Positions 44,389-53,339 of a stretch of DNA of 64,000 bases are shown here, in pieces (position 1 is the stretch's first letter; every line of letters begins with the position of its first letter). Where the stretch lies: NCBI GenBank assembly GCA_964614695.1, contig CAZTMB010000002.1, positions 1-64,000 on the forward strand, written 5' to 3'. The DNA comes from VGXO01 sp964614695 (GTDB lineage: Bacteria > Planctomycetota > Phycisphaerae > Phycisphaerales > SM1A02). The notes under the pieces were generated by a model. It worked only from the letters and a program-made list of their open reading frames with translations, was not told the origin of the DNA and searched no databases. Made by a program: the position numbers and the translations under genes.

Positions 44389-47300
44389 GTGGCGACGATC
44401 GACGCTTCGCTCCGTCGTGCCGGAGGCTGCCTGGCCCGCGCCGAGGGGCTCGACCTCCATCTCGCGACCGACGCCATCCTGAAGGGCGTCCTCGAGAGCG
44501 AGGTGCCGGTCGGCCGGATCGTCGGTCCGCCCCGACCGCCGTTCCTGCCGCTCTTCAGGCGTCTCGACGAGCCCGGCGTGGAGGCGCTCTTCGATCGGCA
44601 CGGCTGCGAGCGATTCGCGGTCGGCGACGCGGCCCGCGCGACCATGCTCGCCTCGCGAGCCTCCGGCGGCCGGGGCGCGTTGCTGCTGCTGAGCAACGAT
44701 CAGCTCTTCTACGCCATGCCCGCGCTGCAGGCGCTGGGCGCGAGGGAGAACGGCCCCCTCGCCATCGTGGTCGAGGACAACCCGATGCTCGCGCCGGCCG
44801 CCTCGCCGCGGCGGCTGATGTCGGACCTCGGCGTGCCATGCCTCGAGCCGCACGACGTGGAGAGCCTGCGCGACATGGTGGAGATCGCGCTTCGCCTGGG
44901 GCGAGCCGCGTCGAGACCGGTCGCGATCATCGTCGACGTCGATCGGCTTCGCTCCCTCGACACGCTTGAAGCGAGACCCAATCGTCTCGTCGATCGCGTG
45001 GACGAAGCCGCCGCGGCGCGGCGGGGCCGCCGCGTCCCGCGGGGGACCGCCGACGGTTCGGATCTCATGCGGCTCGCGCGGCGACTCGAACTGAACACCG
45101 CTTCCGCGATGCCGAGCCCGGGTGAGCGCGGTCCGCTCGGCCTGCTTGTGGCGGGCAACGCGCTGCAGGCCACCCGACACCTCCTCGCGGACGTGGGGCT
45201 CGAGGGACAGGTGCCGGTGGTGGGGCTCGGCCTCACGAATCCGCTCGACGACGCGCTGGTCCTCCGTCTGCTCCTTCGCTGCGACGAAGTCGTGGTGCTC
45301 GAGAACCGTCCCGGCGGGCTCGCATCGTCGCTGGCCGAGATCGTCGAGCGTTCGCGCGGGCGAGGCGAGTCTCCGGCGTCGCTCTGGTGGTCCACGCTGC
45401 CGGGCGGAGTCGACGCGACCACGATGACGCTCGAGCCCGGCGATGCGCTCCGTCCGTCGCGGCTGGCGCGCAAGCTCCTGCATCTCCTGCATCCGATTCG
45501 TCCGACGCTGCAGGTCGCGTCGAGGCTCGCGAGCGTGCCCGAGGCGATCGCCTCCCTGACGGTGCCCGCGCGCGGAGAAGGACTCGGATTCGCGGGCGCG
45601 TCGGCGCGGGTACGGGAGGTGCTCGGCGACATCGATCGCGAACTGCGCCGCGCCGGCGACGGCCCGTCGAGGGCGATCTCGATCGACGGGGCCGAGCCTC
45701 CGGGTGCCCCGGCGAAGGTCGTTCCCATCGAGATCTGGGACCGCAAGCGTTTCGCCTTCGAGGGACCTGCCGCGGTGCGGCAGGCGATGCGATCGCGGAC
45801 CGGGCGGGTGATGATCGTCTGCGATCTCGCCGGCGAAGACGAGGTCGATGTGGCAAGGCTCGCGCGGGCCGCCGTGCCGGCGGAGCCCGACGAGTCGCTC
45901 ACGGTCGTCGTCTGCGACGTGCACGACCGTGCCGGACTTCGCGAAGCGCTTCTCGATGCGAGCCGCGCCGATCGCCTGACCGTGCTCGTCGCCCGCGATG
46001 GCCCGCCGCCACGGCTCGATCCCATCGCGGCGGAGCGGGCGCTCGCCGATGTCGATCGGCTCGGGTTCGCGCCCCGTCAGCGCGTCGTGTTTCTCGCCGA
46101 GAGCGCGTGCGAGCTTGGACGCGCGACGCCGGCCCCGCTGGCCGATCCGCCGCCGGTGCGCACGCGAGGCTGGGTGCGGAAGCTCCGCATCCGCGCGGGG
46201 GCTGCGGTTCGGCTGCGGGTCCGACCGTTTCTCGAGCAGGTCGATGCGATCCGCTCGAAGCCGCCGGCGGGAGTCCGTGGCGACGAGGCGAGCGGCGTGT
46301 CCTCGCCACGACCGATCCACGCGGCCAGTTCGAGATGGCGGGCGCACCTTGCCGGATATCGCGGCGGCGCGCCGGGCGTCGCGGCGCAGATCCTCTGCGA
46401 GGCGGGACGCGTGATGGGCTATCGCGTGCGGGCGGTCTGGGATCCCACGCCGATCGGCCCGGGCCGCCGTGCGTGGTCGCAGGTGCTCTTCACCCGCGTG
46501 GGCCGAGGCGACGAGCCGCCGCTCGAGGCGGCGATCCCTCAGGGCGAAGCCGATCTGCTGCTCGGACTTGATCCGATCGAGAGCCTGCGGGCGGTGGGCC
46601 CGGATCCGTGGCTTCGGGTCGCCTCGTCCGAGCGGACCCATGCCGTGATCAACTCGGCCTCGCTCGCCGAAGCAGGCGTCGCGGACGAGACGGCGGGAGC
46701 GCTCCCGTCGGCGATCCGGCGGACCTGCATGGCGGGCAGTCGCGTCGAGGACCTCCGATCGCCATGCCGGAACGCGTTCCTCACCGAGCGGGTGCTCGAC
46801 GTGGTGCTGCTCGGCTCCGCGTATCAGCGAGGTCTCGTGCCGGTCTCGCCGGAGGCGATCGCGCACGCCTTGAGGCTTCAGGAGGAGCGAGGGGTCGGGC
46901 GATGCGTCGATGCGTTCGCGTTCGGTCGTCGGCTGGCGGTGCAGACGCCGGTCGAGGCGAGGCCTCCGTCGGCCGAGAGCGAGCCGACGCCGCGGGCGAT
47001 GCGGCGGATCGTGCGCGGCGCGGCGCGGCGGGGTGGTCGTGGCGGCGAGCGGATCTCGCAGGTCCTGCGCGACGCGCTCTCGGCGATGCCGGGACTTCTC
47101 GAGAGCGAGGCGGGTCGCCGCGCGGCCGCGGAGTTCGCCGAGTGCCTCGCCGCGGCGATGATGTGGGGCGGCGTCGGGCACGCGGCCCGCTACGCCGATC
47201 GGATTCGAAGGCTCTACGCGGTCGATCGAGGCGAAACGGGACGGGAACTCACGCGGCTCGCCATCGCGCCGATCGCGGAGGCGATGCTGGTGCGAGACCT

Positions 47301-47748
47301 CTTCCACGTCGCGGCGATGAGCCTCTCGCCACGCCATCTGGCCGACCTTCGCTCGGTGCTGCGGGTGCGCAGCGCCCGCGGCGACCGGGTCGAACGTCGA
47401 TTCCTCTTCCGCCTCGACGCGCTGGGCTTCGGTCGGAGATTCCGGCTCGACCTTCGCACGAGCGACTGGCTGCCGATCGTGCTGTCGCGGATCGCCCGAT
47501 TCTGGCCGTGGCGATGGCGAGGGACGCCGCGCGAGCGGGCCCTGCGAGAAGCGGTGCTTGGGAGGGTCGAGCAGGCGATCGTCGAACTCGGTTCTTCCGA
47601 GGCCGGCGACGAGACCTATCGCGCGTGGGTCGCGGAGTTTCGTCGCATGCGGGCGGGCGATCGTCGCCTTCGGGGCCCGGCGGTGATCACGCCGACGGTG
47701 TCGGCGAGCCTGGAGCCTCGCCGCGCGTCCCGGACTTCCCCGCGCTGA
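44389..47748 (+). CDS. Degenerate indolepyruvate:ferredoxin-oxidoreductase-like protein (cofactor motifs lost)
   Basis: 1119 residues. Order resembles single-chain indolepyruvate:ferredoxin oxidoreductase (IorA-type). Residues about 20-215 match the TPP-pyrimidine part (RFAVGDAARATMLASRASGG, GPLAIVVEDNP, PCLEPHDVESLRDMVEIALR). Residues about 245-335 match the transketolase C-terminal-like domain (VPVVGLGLTNPLDDALV). Residues about 645-850 match the 2-oxoacid:acceptor gamma domain (GGAPGVAAQILCEAGRVMGYRV, EADLLLGLDPIESLRA). Residues about 850-910 carry LGSAYQRGLVPVSPEAIAHAL. The TPP-pyrophosphate motif (Gly-Asp-Gly with the following Asn), the CSGCPHN segment and the Cys-x2-Cys clusters for Fe-S are all absent; no two cysteines are in a cluster pattern. 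The C-terminal 200 residues are basic and Arg-rich. The protein is probably not an oxidoreductase. Its last 62 bp overlap the convergent rlmN. Confidence 0.6.
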   Translation: MATIDASLRRAGGCLARAEGLDLHLATDAILKGVLESEVPVGRIVGPPRPPFLPLFRRLDEPGVEALFDRHGCERFAVGDAARATMLASRASGGRGALLLLSNDQLFYAMPALQALGARENGPLAIVVEDNPMLAPAASPRRLMSDLGVPCLEPHDVESLRDMVEIALRLGRAASRPVAIIVDVDRLRSLDTLEARPNRLVDRVDEAAAARRGRRVPRGTADGSDLMRLARRLELNTASAMPSPGERGPLGLLVAGNALQATRHLLADVGLEGQVPVVGLGLTNPLDDALVLRLLLRCDEVVVLENRPGGLASSLAEIVERSRGRGESPASLWWSTLPGGVDATTMTLEPGDALRPSRLARKLLHLLHPIRPTLQVASRLASVPEAIASLTVPARGEGLGFAGASARVREVLGDIDRELRRAGDGPSRAISIDGAEPPGAPAKVVPIEIWDRKRFAFEGPAAVRQAMRSRTGRVMIVCDLAGEDEVDVARLARAAVPAEPDESLTVVVCDVHDRAGLREALLDASRADRLTVLVARDGPPPRLDPIAAERALADVDRLGFAPRQRVVFLAESACELGRATPAPLADPPPVRTRGWVRKLRIRAGAAVRLRVRPFLEQVDAIRSKPPAGVRGDEASGVSSPRPIHAASSRWRAHLAGYRGGAPGVAAQILCEAGRVMGYRVRAVWDPTPIGPGRRAWSQVLFTRVGRGDEPPLEAAIPQGEADLLLGLDPIESLRAVGPDPWLRVASSERTHAVINSASLAEAGVADETAGALPSAIRRTCMAGSRVEDLRSPCRNAFLTERVLDVVLLGSAYQRGLVPVSPEAIAHALRLQEERGVGRCVDAFAFGRRLAVQTPVEARPPSAESEPTPRAMRRIVRGAARRGGRGGERISQVLRDALSAMPGLLESEAGRRAAAEFAECLAAAMMWGGVGHAARYADRIRRLYAVDRGETGRELTRLAIAPIAEAMLVRDLFHVAAMSLSPRHLADLRSVLRVRSARGDRVERRFLFRLDALGFGRRFRLDLRTSDWLPIVLSRIARFWPWRWRGTPRERALREAVLGRVEQAIVELGSSEAGDETYRAWVAEFRRMRAGDRRLRGPAVITPTVSASLEPRRASRTSPR

Positions 47749-48865
47749 CCCCGAGCGACACCGGCGCCGCATGTTCGTGCCGCAGCTGGCCGCACGCGGC
47801 GGCGATGTCGCGTCCGCGGCTCGCGCGGATGTGGGTGTTCACGCCGCGCTCGCGAAGGATGCGCTGGAACTGCAGCACGTCGTCGGTCGAGGGGCGATCG
47901 AAGGGCATGCCCTTCACCTCGTTCCATCGGATCAGGTTCACGTTGCTGCGGAGCCGCTTCGCGACCGCCGCGAGCTCGCGAGCGTGCTCGGGCTGGTCGT
48001 TGAATCGGCCGAGCAGCAGGTACTCGAGGGTGATCTCGCGGCCGCTCTTGGCGAACCACTCGCCGCACGCGTCGAGGATCTCCGCGATCGAGGCGAACTC
48101 CGCCCAGGGGATGATGCGTCGACGCAGGTCGTCGTTGGGTGCGTGCAGCGAGAGGGCGAGGTTGACGGGAAGCTCGAACTTCGCGAAGCGGCGGATCGCG
48201 GAAGGCACGCCCACGGTGGAGACGGTGATGCGGCGTGCGGAGATCCCCGCGCCCCACGGCGCGTTGAGCACGCGGATCGCGGCGGTCACCTCGGGCAGGT
48301 TCGCGAGCGGCTCGCCCATGCCCATGAAGACGACGTGGCTGATGCGGCCGACGCCCTCGATCCGCCCGAGACGGAAGACCTGCTCGACGATGCGTCCGGC
48401 GGAGAGGTTGCCGTCGAAGCCGAGGCCGCTCGCGCAGAAGCGGCAGCCCACCGGGCATCCCACCTGGCTCGAGATGCACGCGGTGCGGCGGGCGTCGGCG
48501 GGGATCATCACGCACTCGGTGCGCTTCGAGGGATCCTCGCGGTCGGCTTCGGGCCATCCGAGCAGCAGCTTGCGGGTGCCGTCGCTGGCCTGCTGCGACG
48601 CGACCTCGATCGCCTCGGGTCCGGTGAAGCGTTCGGCAAGCCAGGTGCGCTGCGGCACCGACAGATCGGTCATCGCCCGAGGATCGAGGATGCCTCGTTC
48701 CCAGATCCACTTGACGACCTGCACGCCGAGGCGTCGCGGCCAACCCGCCTCGACGGCGGCGGCGGCGAACGACTCCGGCGACTCGCCGAAGAGGCTGCGC
48801 CGCGGGATCGCGGAGGTTGCGTCGAGGTCGTTCAAGGGGTCGACGGGCCGATCAGCCCGCGGCAC
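47687..48865 (-). CDS. rlmN: 23S rRNA/tRNA adenine-C2 methyltransferase RlmN
   Basis: 392 residues; radical-SAM methylation of A2503 of 23S rRNA and A37 of some tRNAs. N-terminal helical domain (WIWERGILDPRAMTDLSVPQR) and the radical-SAM cluster at SSQVGCPVGCRFCASG with Cys-x3-Cys-x2-Cys, then FMGMGEPLAN, ISARRITVSTVG, LALSLHAPNDDLRR, LEYLLLGRFND and a C-terminal Cys in RDIAAACGQLR, the second catalytic residue (with its partner in the loop). GTG 48865 overlaps the last 14 nt of ispH. The 3' end (residues after about 360) is a Ser/Gly-rich tail that overlaps the IOR-like gene by 62 bp on the opposite strand. Confidence 0.94.
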   Translation of the reverse strand: MPRADRPVDPLNDLDATSAIPRRSLFGESPESFAAAAVEAGWPRRLGVQVVKWIWERGILDPRAMTDLSVPQRTWLAERFTGPEAIEVASQQASDGTRKLLLGWPEADREDPSKRTECVMIPADARRTACISSQVGCPVGCRFCASGLGFDGNLSAGRIVEQVFRLGRIEGVGRISHVVFMGMGEPLANLPEVTAAIRVLNAPWGAGISARRITVSTVGVPSAIRRFAKFELPVNLALSLHAPNDDLRRRIIPWAEFASIAEILDACGEWFAKSGREITLEYLLLGRFNDQPEHARELAAVAKRLRSNVNLIRWNEVKGMPFDRPSTDDVLQFQRILRERGVNTHIRASRGRDIAAACGQLRHEHAAPVSLGVSAGKSGTRGEAPGSPTPSA

Positions 48866-49910
48866 TCACGGTGAGATCGACGGTGCGAACGGGAATGCCG
48901 CGATCGGTGAGCCATCGCTCGGTGTCGCCGCCGGTGTCCACTCGAATGGTGCGGCTCGCGGGATCGACGCCATGCGACCGCATGACCTCCTTCAGCGTGC
49001 CGGGCAGTCCGAACTCGACCGCTTCACGCTGGATGTCGTGCTGCTCGACCTCGGCGCCGTGGGTCTCGACGAGGTGCACGAGGAGGTCGCGGACGAGGTC
49101 TTCCGGCGCGCTCGCGCCGGCGGTGACGAGCAGCGTCTTCACGCCCTCGAGCCAGCCCGGTTCGAGCTCGGAGCGGTCGTCGATCAGCTTCGCCTTGGTG
49201 CCGAGGTTCTCCGCGATCTCGGTGAGACGCACGCTGTTGGAGCTGTTGCGGCTTCCGACCACGAGCACCAGGTCGCACTGCGGCGCGAGCGCCCTCACCG
49301 CGTTCTGGCGATTCGTGGTCGCGTAGCAGATGTCGCCTCCGGGCGGCTCCTTGATGTTCGGAAACGCCTGCTTGAGCGCCTTGATGATGACCTCGGCGTC
49401 GTCGAGCGAGAGGGTCGTCTGCGTGAGGTACGCGAGCGAGTTCGGATCCGCGATGTTCAGGTTCGGGATGTCGGCGGGGCTCTCGACGACCTGGATCGAA
49501 TCGGGGGCCTCGCCGCGGGTGCCGATCACCTCCTGATGGGAGGCGTGCCCGATCAGGAGGATCTGGTAGCCCTTCCGCGCGTAGCGGATCGCCTCGGCAT
49601 GCACCTTGGTGACGAGCGGGCAGGTCGCATCGACGGTGGTGAGGCCGCGGGCCTTCGCCTCGGCGCGGATCGCGGGACTCACCCCGTGCGCGCTGAACAC
49701 CACGATCGAGCCGTCGGGGGCCTCGTCGATCGACTCGACGAAGATCACGCCGCGGCCGCGGAAGCGGTCCACGACGTGGCGGTTGTGGACGATCTCGTGG
49801 TAGACGCAGACGGTCTCGTCGGGGAAGAGGTCGAGCAACTGCTCGACGACGTCGACGGCCATGTTGACGCCTGCGCAGAAGCCGCGTGGATTGACGAGCA
49901 AGACCTTCAT
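48852..49910 (-). CDS. ispH: 4-hydroxy-3-methylbut-2-enyl diphosphate reductase IspH
   Basis: 352 residues. It is the last step of the MEP pathway, giving IPP and DMAPP. The three 4Fe-4S cysteines are in GFCAGV, DATCPLVTKVH and GDICYATTNRQ; EIVHNRHVV and SAHGVSP supply the diphosphate-binding histidines, and the catalytic Thr and Glu segments (GTRGEAP, TQTTLS) are present. The C-terminal part runs beyond the minimal IspH (about 310) by 30-40 residues. TATCAT lies 7 nt before ATG 49910. rlmN overlaps its end by 14 nt, so the pair is co-transcribed. It starts 62 bp from the divergent hpnC gene, which uses the products of this pathway. Confidence 0.96.
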   Translation of the reverse strand: MKVLLVNPRGFCAGVNMAVDVVEQLLDLFPDETVCVYHEIVHNRHVVDRFRGRGVIFVESIDEAPDGSIVVFSAHGVSPAIRAEAKARGLTTVDATCPLVTKVHAEAIRYARKGYQILLIGHASHQEVIGTRGEAPDSIQVVESPADIPNLNIADPNSLAYLTQTTLSLDDAEVIIKALKQAFPNIKEPPGGDICYATTNRQNAVRALAPQCDLVLVVGSRNSSNSVRLTEIAENLGTKAKLIDDRSELEPGWLEGVKTLLVTAGASAPEDLVRDLLVHLVETHGAEVEQHDIQREAVEFGLPGTLKEVMRSHGVDPASRTIRVDTGGDTERWLTDRGIPVRTVDLTVSAAG

Positions 49911-49917
49911 TGGGGCG

Positions 49918-49923
49918 ATGATA
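49918..49923 (-). promoter_or_regulatory. -10-like TATCAT, 7 nt before ispH ATG
   Basis: Minus-strand TATCAT, then CGCCCCA and ATG 49910. Together with the plus-strand element at 49959 it makes a compact divergent promoter pair in the 62-nt space between ispH and hpnC. Confidence 0.5.
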
Positions 49924-49958
49924 CGGCCGTCGAGGGTGTTTCGCCGTGCATGGATCGG

Positions 49959-49964
49959 TAGACT
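49959..49964 (+). promoter_or_regulatory. -10-like TAGACT, 8 nt before hpnC ATG
   Basis: TAGACT followed by CTCCGCCC and ATG 49973. The same layout as the other leaderless candidates in this window. No ribosome binding site lies between. Confidence 0.5.
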
Positions 49965-49972
49965 CTCCGCCC

Positions 49973-51028
49973 ATGCCCGGCCCGACCGCTCCGACTCTGG
50001 AAGCCCTCGAGACCAACGCCGCCGGCGCGGGCGAGGTGGCGGCGGAGCGTCGGGGGCGATCGCTGGCGGTCGACGATCTGACCCGCTGGATCTCCGGGGA
50101 CGCCCTCCACGAGACTCGGCTCGACGCAGCGTCGGCGTGTCGATTCGTCCACGACTGGACGAGACGGCACGAGGAGAACTTCCCCGTCCTGTCCAGTCTG
50201 GTGCCCCCGCGGATCCGGGACGGCTTCGCGGCGGTCTACGCGTTCTGCCGCGCGGCGGACGACCTTGGCGACGAGGCGGGCGATCCGGAGCGGGCCCTCG
50301 CGATGCTCGCGTGGTGGCGGGAGGATCTCGAGAGGGCGTTCGATCCCTCCGCGGAGCCGCGACACCCCGTGTTCATCGCGCTTCGAGAGGTGGCGATGCG
50401 GCACGGTCTCGAGGCGAGACCGTTCCATGATCTGATCGACGCCTTCGAGCTCGATCAGACGAAGTCGCGCTACGCGACCTGGGACGAGGTCGTCGGCTAC
50501 TGCCGCAAGAGCGCCGATCCGGTCGGGCGGATCGTGCTTCGCCTCTTCGGCGGGCCGGAGGACCCCAAGACCCTCGCGGCGTCCGACGCGGTCTGCACCG
50601 GGCTTCAGCTGGCGAACCACTGGCAGGACATCCGTCGCGATCTCGAGGAGCGCGATCGGATCTACGTCCCGAGCGAGTGCATCGCGATCGATCGCTTCGA
50701 GGATCGTCTCCGCGAGACCGCCTCGCGCGGCTTCGCCTGCGATGCGACCTTCCTCGCGGAGAGCCGCGAACTGGTTCGGGGACTGGTCGAACGGACCTGG
50801 CCTTGCTTCGAGCACGGCCGCGAGCTGCTGCCGAGGATCTCGCCCGAGGCTCGGCCGGTGGTCGAACTCTTCATCGAGGGCGGCGAGGCGGTGCTCCGCC
50901 GCATCGAGTCGTGGGACTTCGAGACGGTGCTGCATCGACCCCGGATCGGGCGGGCCACGAAGGCGATCATGGTCGGCCGCGCGTGGATTCGAAGCCGATT
51001 CGCTCGGCGGCGGAGCCGCTCCGGATGA
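49973..51028 (+). CDS. hpnC: Squalene synthase component HpnC
   Basis: 351 residues, an all-helical trans-isoprenyl diphosphate synthase. The first Asp-rich motif is RAADDLGDEAGD, the second QLANHWQDIRRDLEERDRIYV, and the FCRAADD-VGYCRKSADPVGRIVLRLF core is typical of the hopanoid HpnC subgroup. In the HpnCDE route HpnD makes presqualene diphosphate, HpnC turns it to hydroxysqualene and HpnE reduces it to squalene. An N-terminal tail of about 35 residues is weakly conserved. The stop overlaps the hpnD start (ATGA). The divergent ispH supplies precursors. The alternative in-frame ATG at 49946 falls before the hexamer and is disfavoured. Confidence 0.9.
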   Translation: MPGPTAPTLEALETNAAGAGEVAAERRGRSLAVDDLTRWISGDALHETRLDAASACRFVHDWTRRHEENFPVLSSLVPPRIRDGFAAVYAFCRAADDLGDEAGDPERALAMLAWWREDLERAFDPSAEPRHPVFIALREVAMRHGLEARPFHDLIDAFELDQTKSRYATWDEVVGYCRKSADPVGRIVLRLFGGPEDPKTLAASDAVCTGLQLANHWQDIRRDLEERDRIYVPSECIAIDRFEDRLRETASRGFACDATFLAESRELVRGLVERTWPCFEHGRELLPRISPEARPVVELFIEGGEAVLRRIESWDFETVLHRPRIGRATKAIMVGRAWIRSRFARRRSRSG

Positions 51029-51930
51029 CCGAGGCCGCCGCGGCGCCCGGGATCGCGGCGAGCCACGCCGCGTGCGAGGAGATCACGCGCCGCGAGGCCG
51101 CGAACTTCTACCACGGCCTCAAGCTGACGCCGATGCCGCAGCGCGAGGGGCTCTTCGCGCTCTATGCCTGGATGCGGCGAGCCGACGACCTCGTCGACGA
51201 CGGTGAAGGCGACGCGGTCGATCGCGGCCGCGCCCTCGATCGGTTCGGCGCCGAGACCCGCGAAGCGTTCGCGGGCACGCCGCCGGCCGGCGATCCGATG
51301 TGGCCGGCGTTCGTCGACACGATCCGTCGATGGCGCCTCCCGATCGAACCCTTCGAGGACATGCTGCTCGGGCAGCGGCAGGATCTCACCCTGGAGACGC
51401 TTCCGGACTGGCCGGCGCTGCGGGAGTTCTGTCGCCGCGTCGCCTCGACGGTCGGCGTGCTCTGCGTGCGGATCTGGGGGCTCGACGATCGTCGCGATCT
51501 CGAGTTCGCCGAGGCGAGGGGCATCGCCTTCCAGCTGACCAACATCCTGCGCGACCTGCGGGAGGATCGAGCAAGAGGTCGCGTCTACCTGCCCCAGGAT
51601 GAACTTCAAGAGGCCGGACTCGACCTCGACGACCTCCTCGAGTGGCGAGATCCGGCGCGGTGCCGCGCCTTCATCGCGGCACAGGCGGCGCGGGCGAGGT
51701 CGCACTACGACGCGAGTTCGCCGCTCGACGAGCGCCTCGAGCCGGCGTGCCGGCCGACGCTCTGGGCGATGACCCGCATCTATTCGGGCATCCTCGAGCG
51801 GATCGAAGCGGAACCCTCGCGAGTGGCGGGCCCGCGGCGGGTCGGGCTGAGCACGTTTCGCAAGGTCTGCATCGCGTTCGAGGCGAAGCGCCTCGGTCGG
51901 CGATGGGCCCGCGCTGCGGCGACGGCGTGA
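51025..51930 (+). CDS. hpnD: Presqualene diphosphate synthase HpnD
   Basis: 301 residues. ATG 51025 lies in ATGA with the hpnC stop. It condenses two farnesyl diphosphates to presqualene diphosphate. First motif RRADDLVDDGEGD, second QLTNILRDLREDRARGRVYLP, and REAANFYHGLKLTPMPQREGLFALYAWMR near the start, all typical of HpnD and distinct from HpnC by the QLTNILRD motif. Its stop overlaps the hpnE start by one base (TGATG). Phytoene synthases are similar, but the paired arrangement with hpnC and hpnE makes HpnD more likely. Confidence 0.9.
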   Translation: MTEAAAAPGIAASHAACEEITRREAANFYHGLKLTPMPQREGLFALYAWMRRADDLVDDGEGDAVDRGRALDRFGAETREAFAGTPPAGDPMWPAFVDTIRRWRLPIEPFEDMLLGQRQDLTLETLPDWPALREFCRRVASTVGVLCVRIWGLDDRRDLEFAEARGIAFQLTNILRDLREDRARGRVYLPQDELQEAGLDLDDLLEWRDPARCRAFIAAQAARARSHYDASSPLDERLEPACRPTLWAMTRIYSGILERIEAEPSRVAGPRRVGLSTFRKVCIAFEAKRLGRRWARAAATA

Positions 51931-53339
51931 TGGCCGACTCCATCGCCATCGTCGGAGGCGGTCTTGCCGGCCTCGCCGCAGCGCTTCGGTTGGCCGAGGC
52001 GGGGCGTCGAGTCGAGGTGCTCGAGACGCGGCCTCGGCTCGGCGGGCGGGCCACATCCTTCGAGGATCCGCGAAGCGGGAGGATCCTCGACAACTGCCAG
52101 CACGTGGTGCTCGGATGCTGCACCAACCTGCTCGACTTCTACGAGCGGATCGGCGTCCTCGACGAGATCGAGTGGCACCGCACCTTCTTCTGGGCCAATC
52201 CGCCGCACGAGCCGGACCGCCTTGCGATGTCTTCGCTTCCGGCGCCGCTGCATCTGGCCGCGAGCTTCCTGCGGCAGCGGCGGATCACGTTCGCTGAGAA
52301 GTTCCGCCTCGCGTCGGCGATCGGCGCGATCCTCCGCATGGGTCGCGGCCGGCGGCTCCGCGAGGGCGATCGGACCTTCCTCGACGTTCTTTCGGAACTC
52401 GGGCAGACGCAGCGGGAGATCGAACAGTTCTGGAGCCCGATCATCGCGAGCGCCTGCAACCTCGACGTCGACGAGGTCGCGGCGAGCCACGCGCTGCAGG
52501 TGATCCAGGAGGGATTCCTCGCGCATCCGTTCGCCGCGGCGATGGGGCTTGCGAAGCGCAGCCTGCTGTCGCTGTACGAACCGGCGCGACGCCGAATCGA
52601 GGAGGCCGGCGGCACGATTCGAACCGGCGTGAGCGCGAAGGCCCTGGCGTTCGATGGCCGAAGGGTGACCGCGGTCGTGACCGACGAGGGCACGGTGCCG
52701 GCTTCGGCGGTGGTGAGCGCCGTGCCTCCCGATCGCCTCGCGAAGCTCTGCTCGGACACGCTCCGCAGCGCCGACCGTCGCCTCGGGCGGCTCGAGGAGA
52801 TCGGCGTCAGCCCGATCCTCGGCGTGCATCTCTTCTTCGAGGAGCCCTTCACGGACCTGCCGCATCTCGTGCTGCCGGGTCGCGGCACGCAGTGGCTCTT
52901 CATGAAGGGCCGCGACGAGTCGGGGCGGCATCACGCCCACGCGGTCATCTCCGCGGCGGCGGCGTGGATGCCGCTTTCGGAGGCGGAGATCGCGGCGAAG
53001 GTGATGGAGGACGTGCGTTGGGCGTTTCCGCGCCGCCGCATTCCCGATCCGGTCGAGGTGCGAAGCGTCAAGGAGAAGCGGGCGACCTTCGCCGCGCGGC
53101 CGGGGATCGATCGCCTGCGGCCCTCGTCGCGTCCGGGGGTCCTCGGCGGTGCGGAGAACCTCTTTCTTGCGGGCGATTGGTGCGCCACCGGCTGGCCCGC
53201 CACGATGGAAGGCGCGGTGCGAAGCGGCTACGCGGCGGCGGCGGCGATCCTCGGCGGGGACGCGACGCGTGCGGGGGTTGGCGTGGTCGATGACCTTCCG
53301 ACGGCGCGACTCGCCGCCCTCGCGGGTCTCGCGCGATGA
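51930..53339 (+). CDS. hpnE: Hydroxysqualene dehydroxylase HpnE
   Basis: 469 residues. FAD-dependent amine-oxidase fold: dinucleotide motif IVGGGLAGLAAALRLAEAG, ETRPRLGGRATSF, DNCQHVVLGCCTNLLDFYERIG, and the C-terminal FAD-binding LAGDWCATGWPATMEGAVRSG. HpnE reductively removes the hydroxyl group of hydroxysqualene to give squalene. The GCCTN and TGWPATMEGA segments are characteristic of HpnE rather than phytoene desaturases. It is flanked by hpnD (TGATG) and queG (ATGA). No squalene-hopene cyclase is seen in the window, so end use (hopanoid, sterol-like or C30 carotenoid) is not decided. Confidence 0.9.
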   Translation: MADSIAIVGGGLAGLAAALRLAEAGRRVEVLETRPRLGGRATSFEDPRSGRILDNCQHVVLGCCTNLLDFYERIGVLDEIEWHRTFFWANPPHEPDRLAMSSLPAPLHLAASFLRQRRITFAEKFRLASAIGAILRMGRGRRLREGDRTFLDVLSELGQTQREIEQFWSPIIASACNLDVDEVAASHALQVIQEGFLAHPFAAAMGLAKRSLLSLYEPARRRIEEAGGTIRTGVSAKALAFDGRRVTAVVTDEGTVPASAVVSAVPPDRLAKLCSDTLRSADRRLGRLEEIGVSPILGVHLFFEEPFTDLPHLVLPGRGTQWLFMKGRDESGRHHAHAVISAAAAWMPLSEAEIAAKVMEDVRWAFPRRRIPDPVEVRSVKEKRATFAARPGIDRLRPSSRPGVLGGAENLFLAGDWCATGWPATMEGAVRSGYAAAAAILGGDATRAGVGVVDDLPTARLAALAGLAR

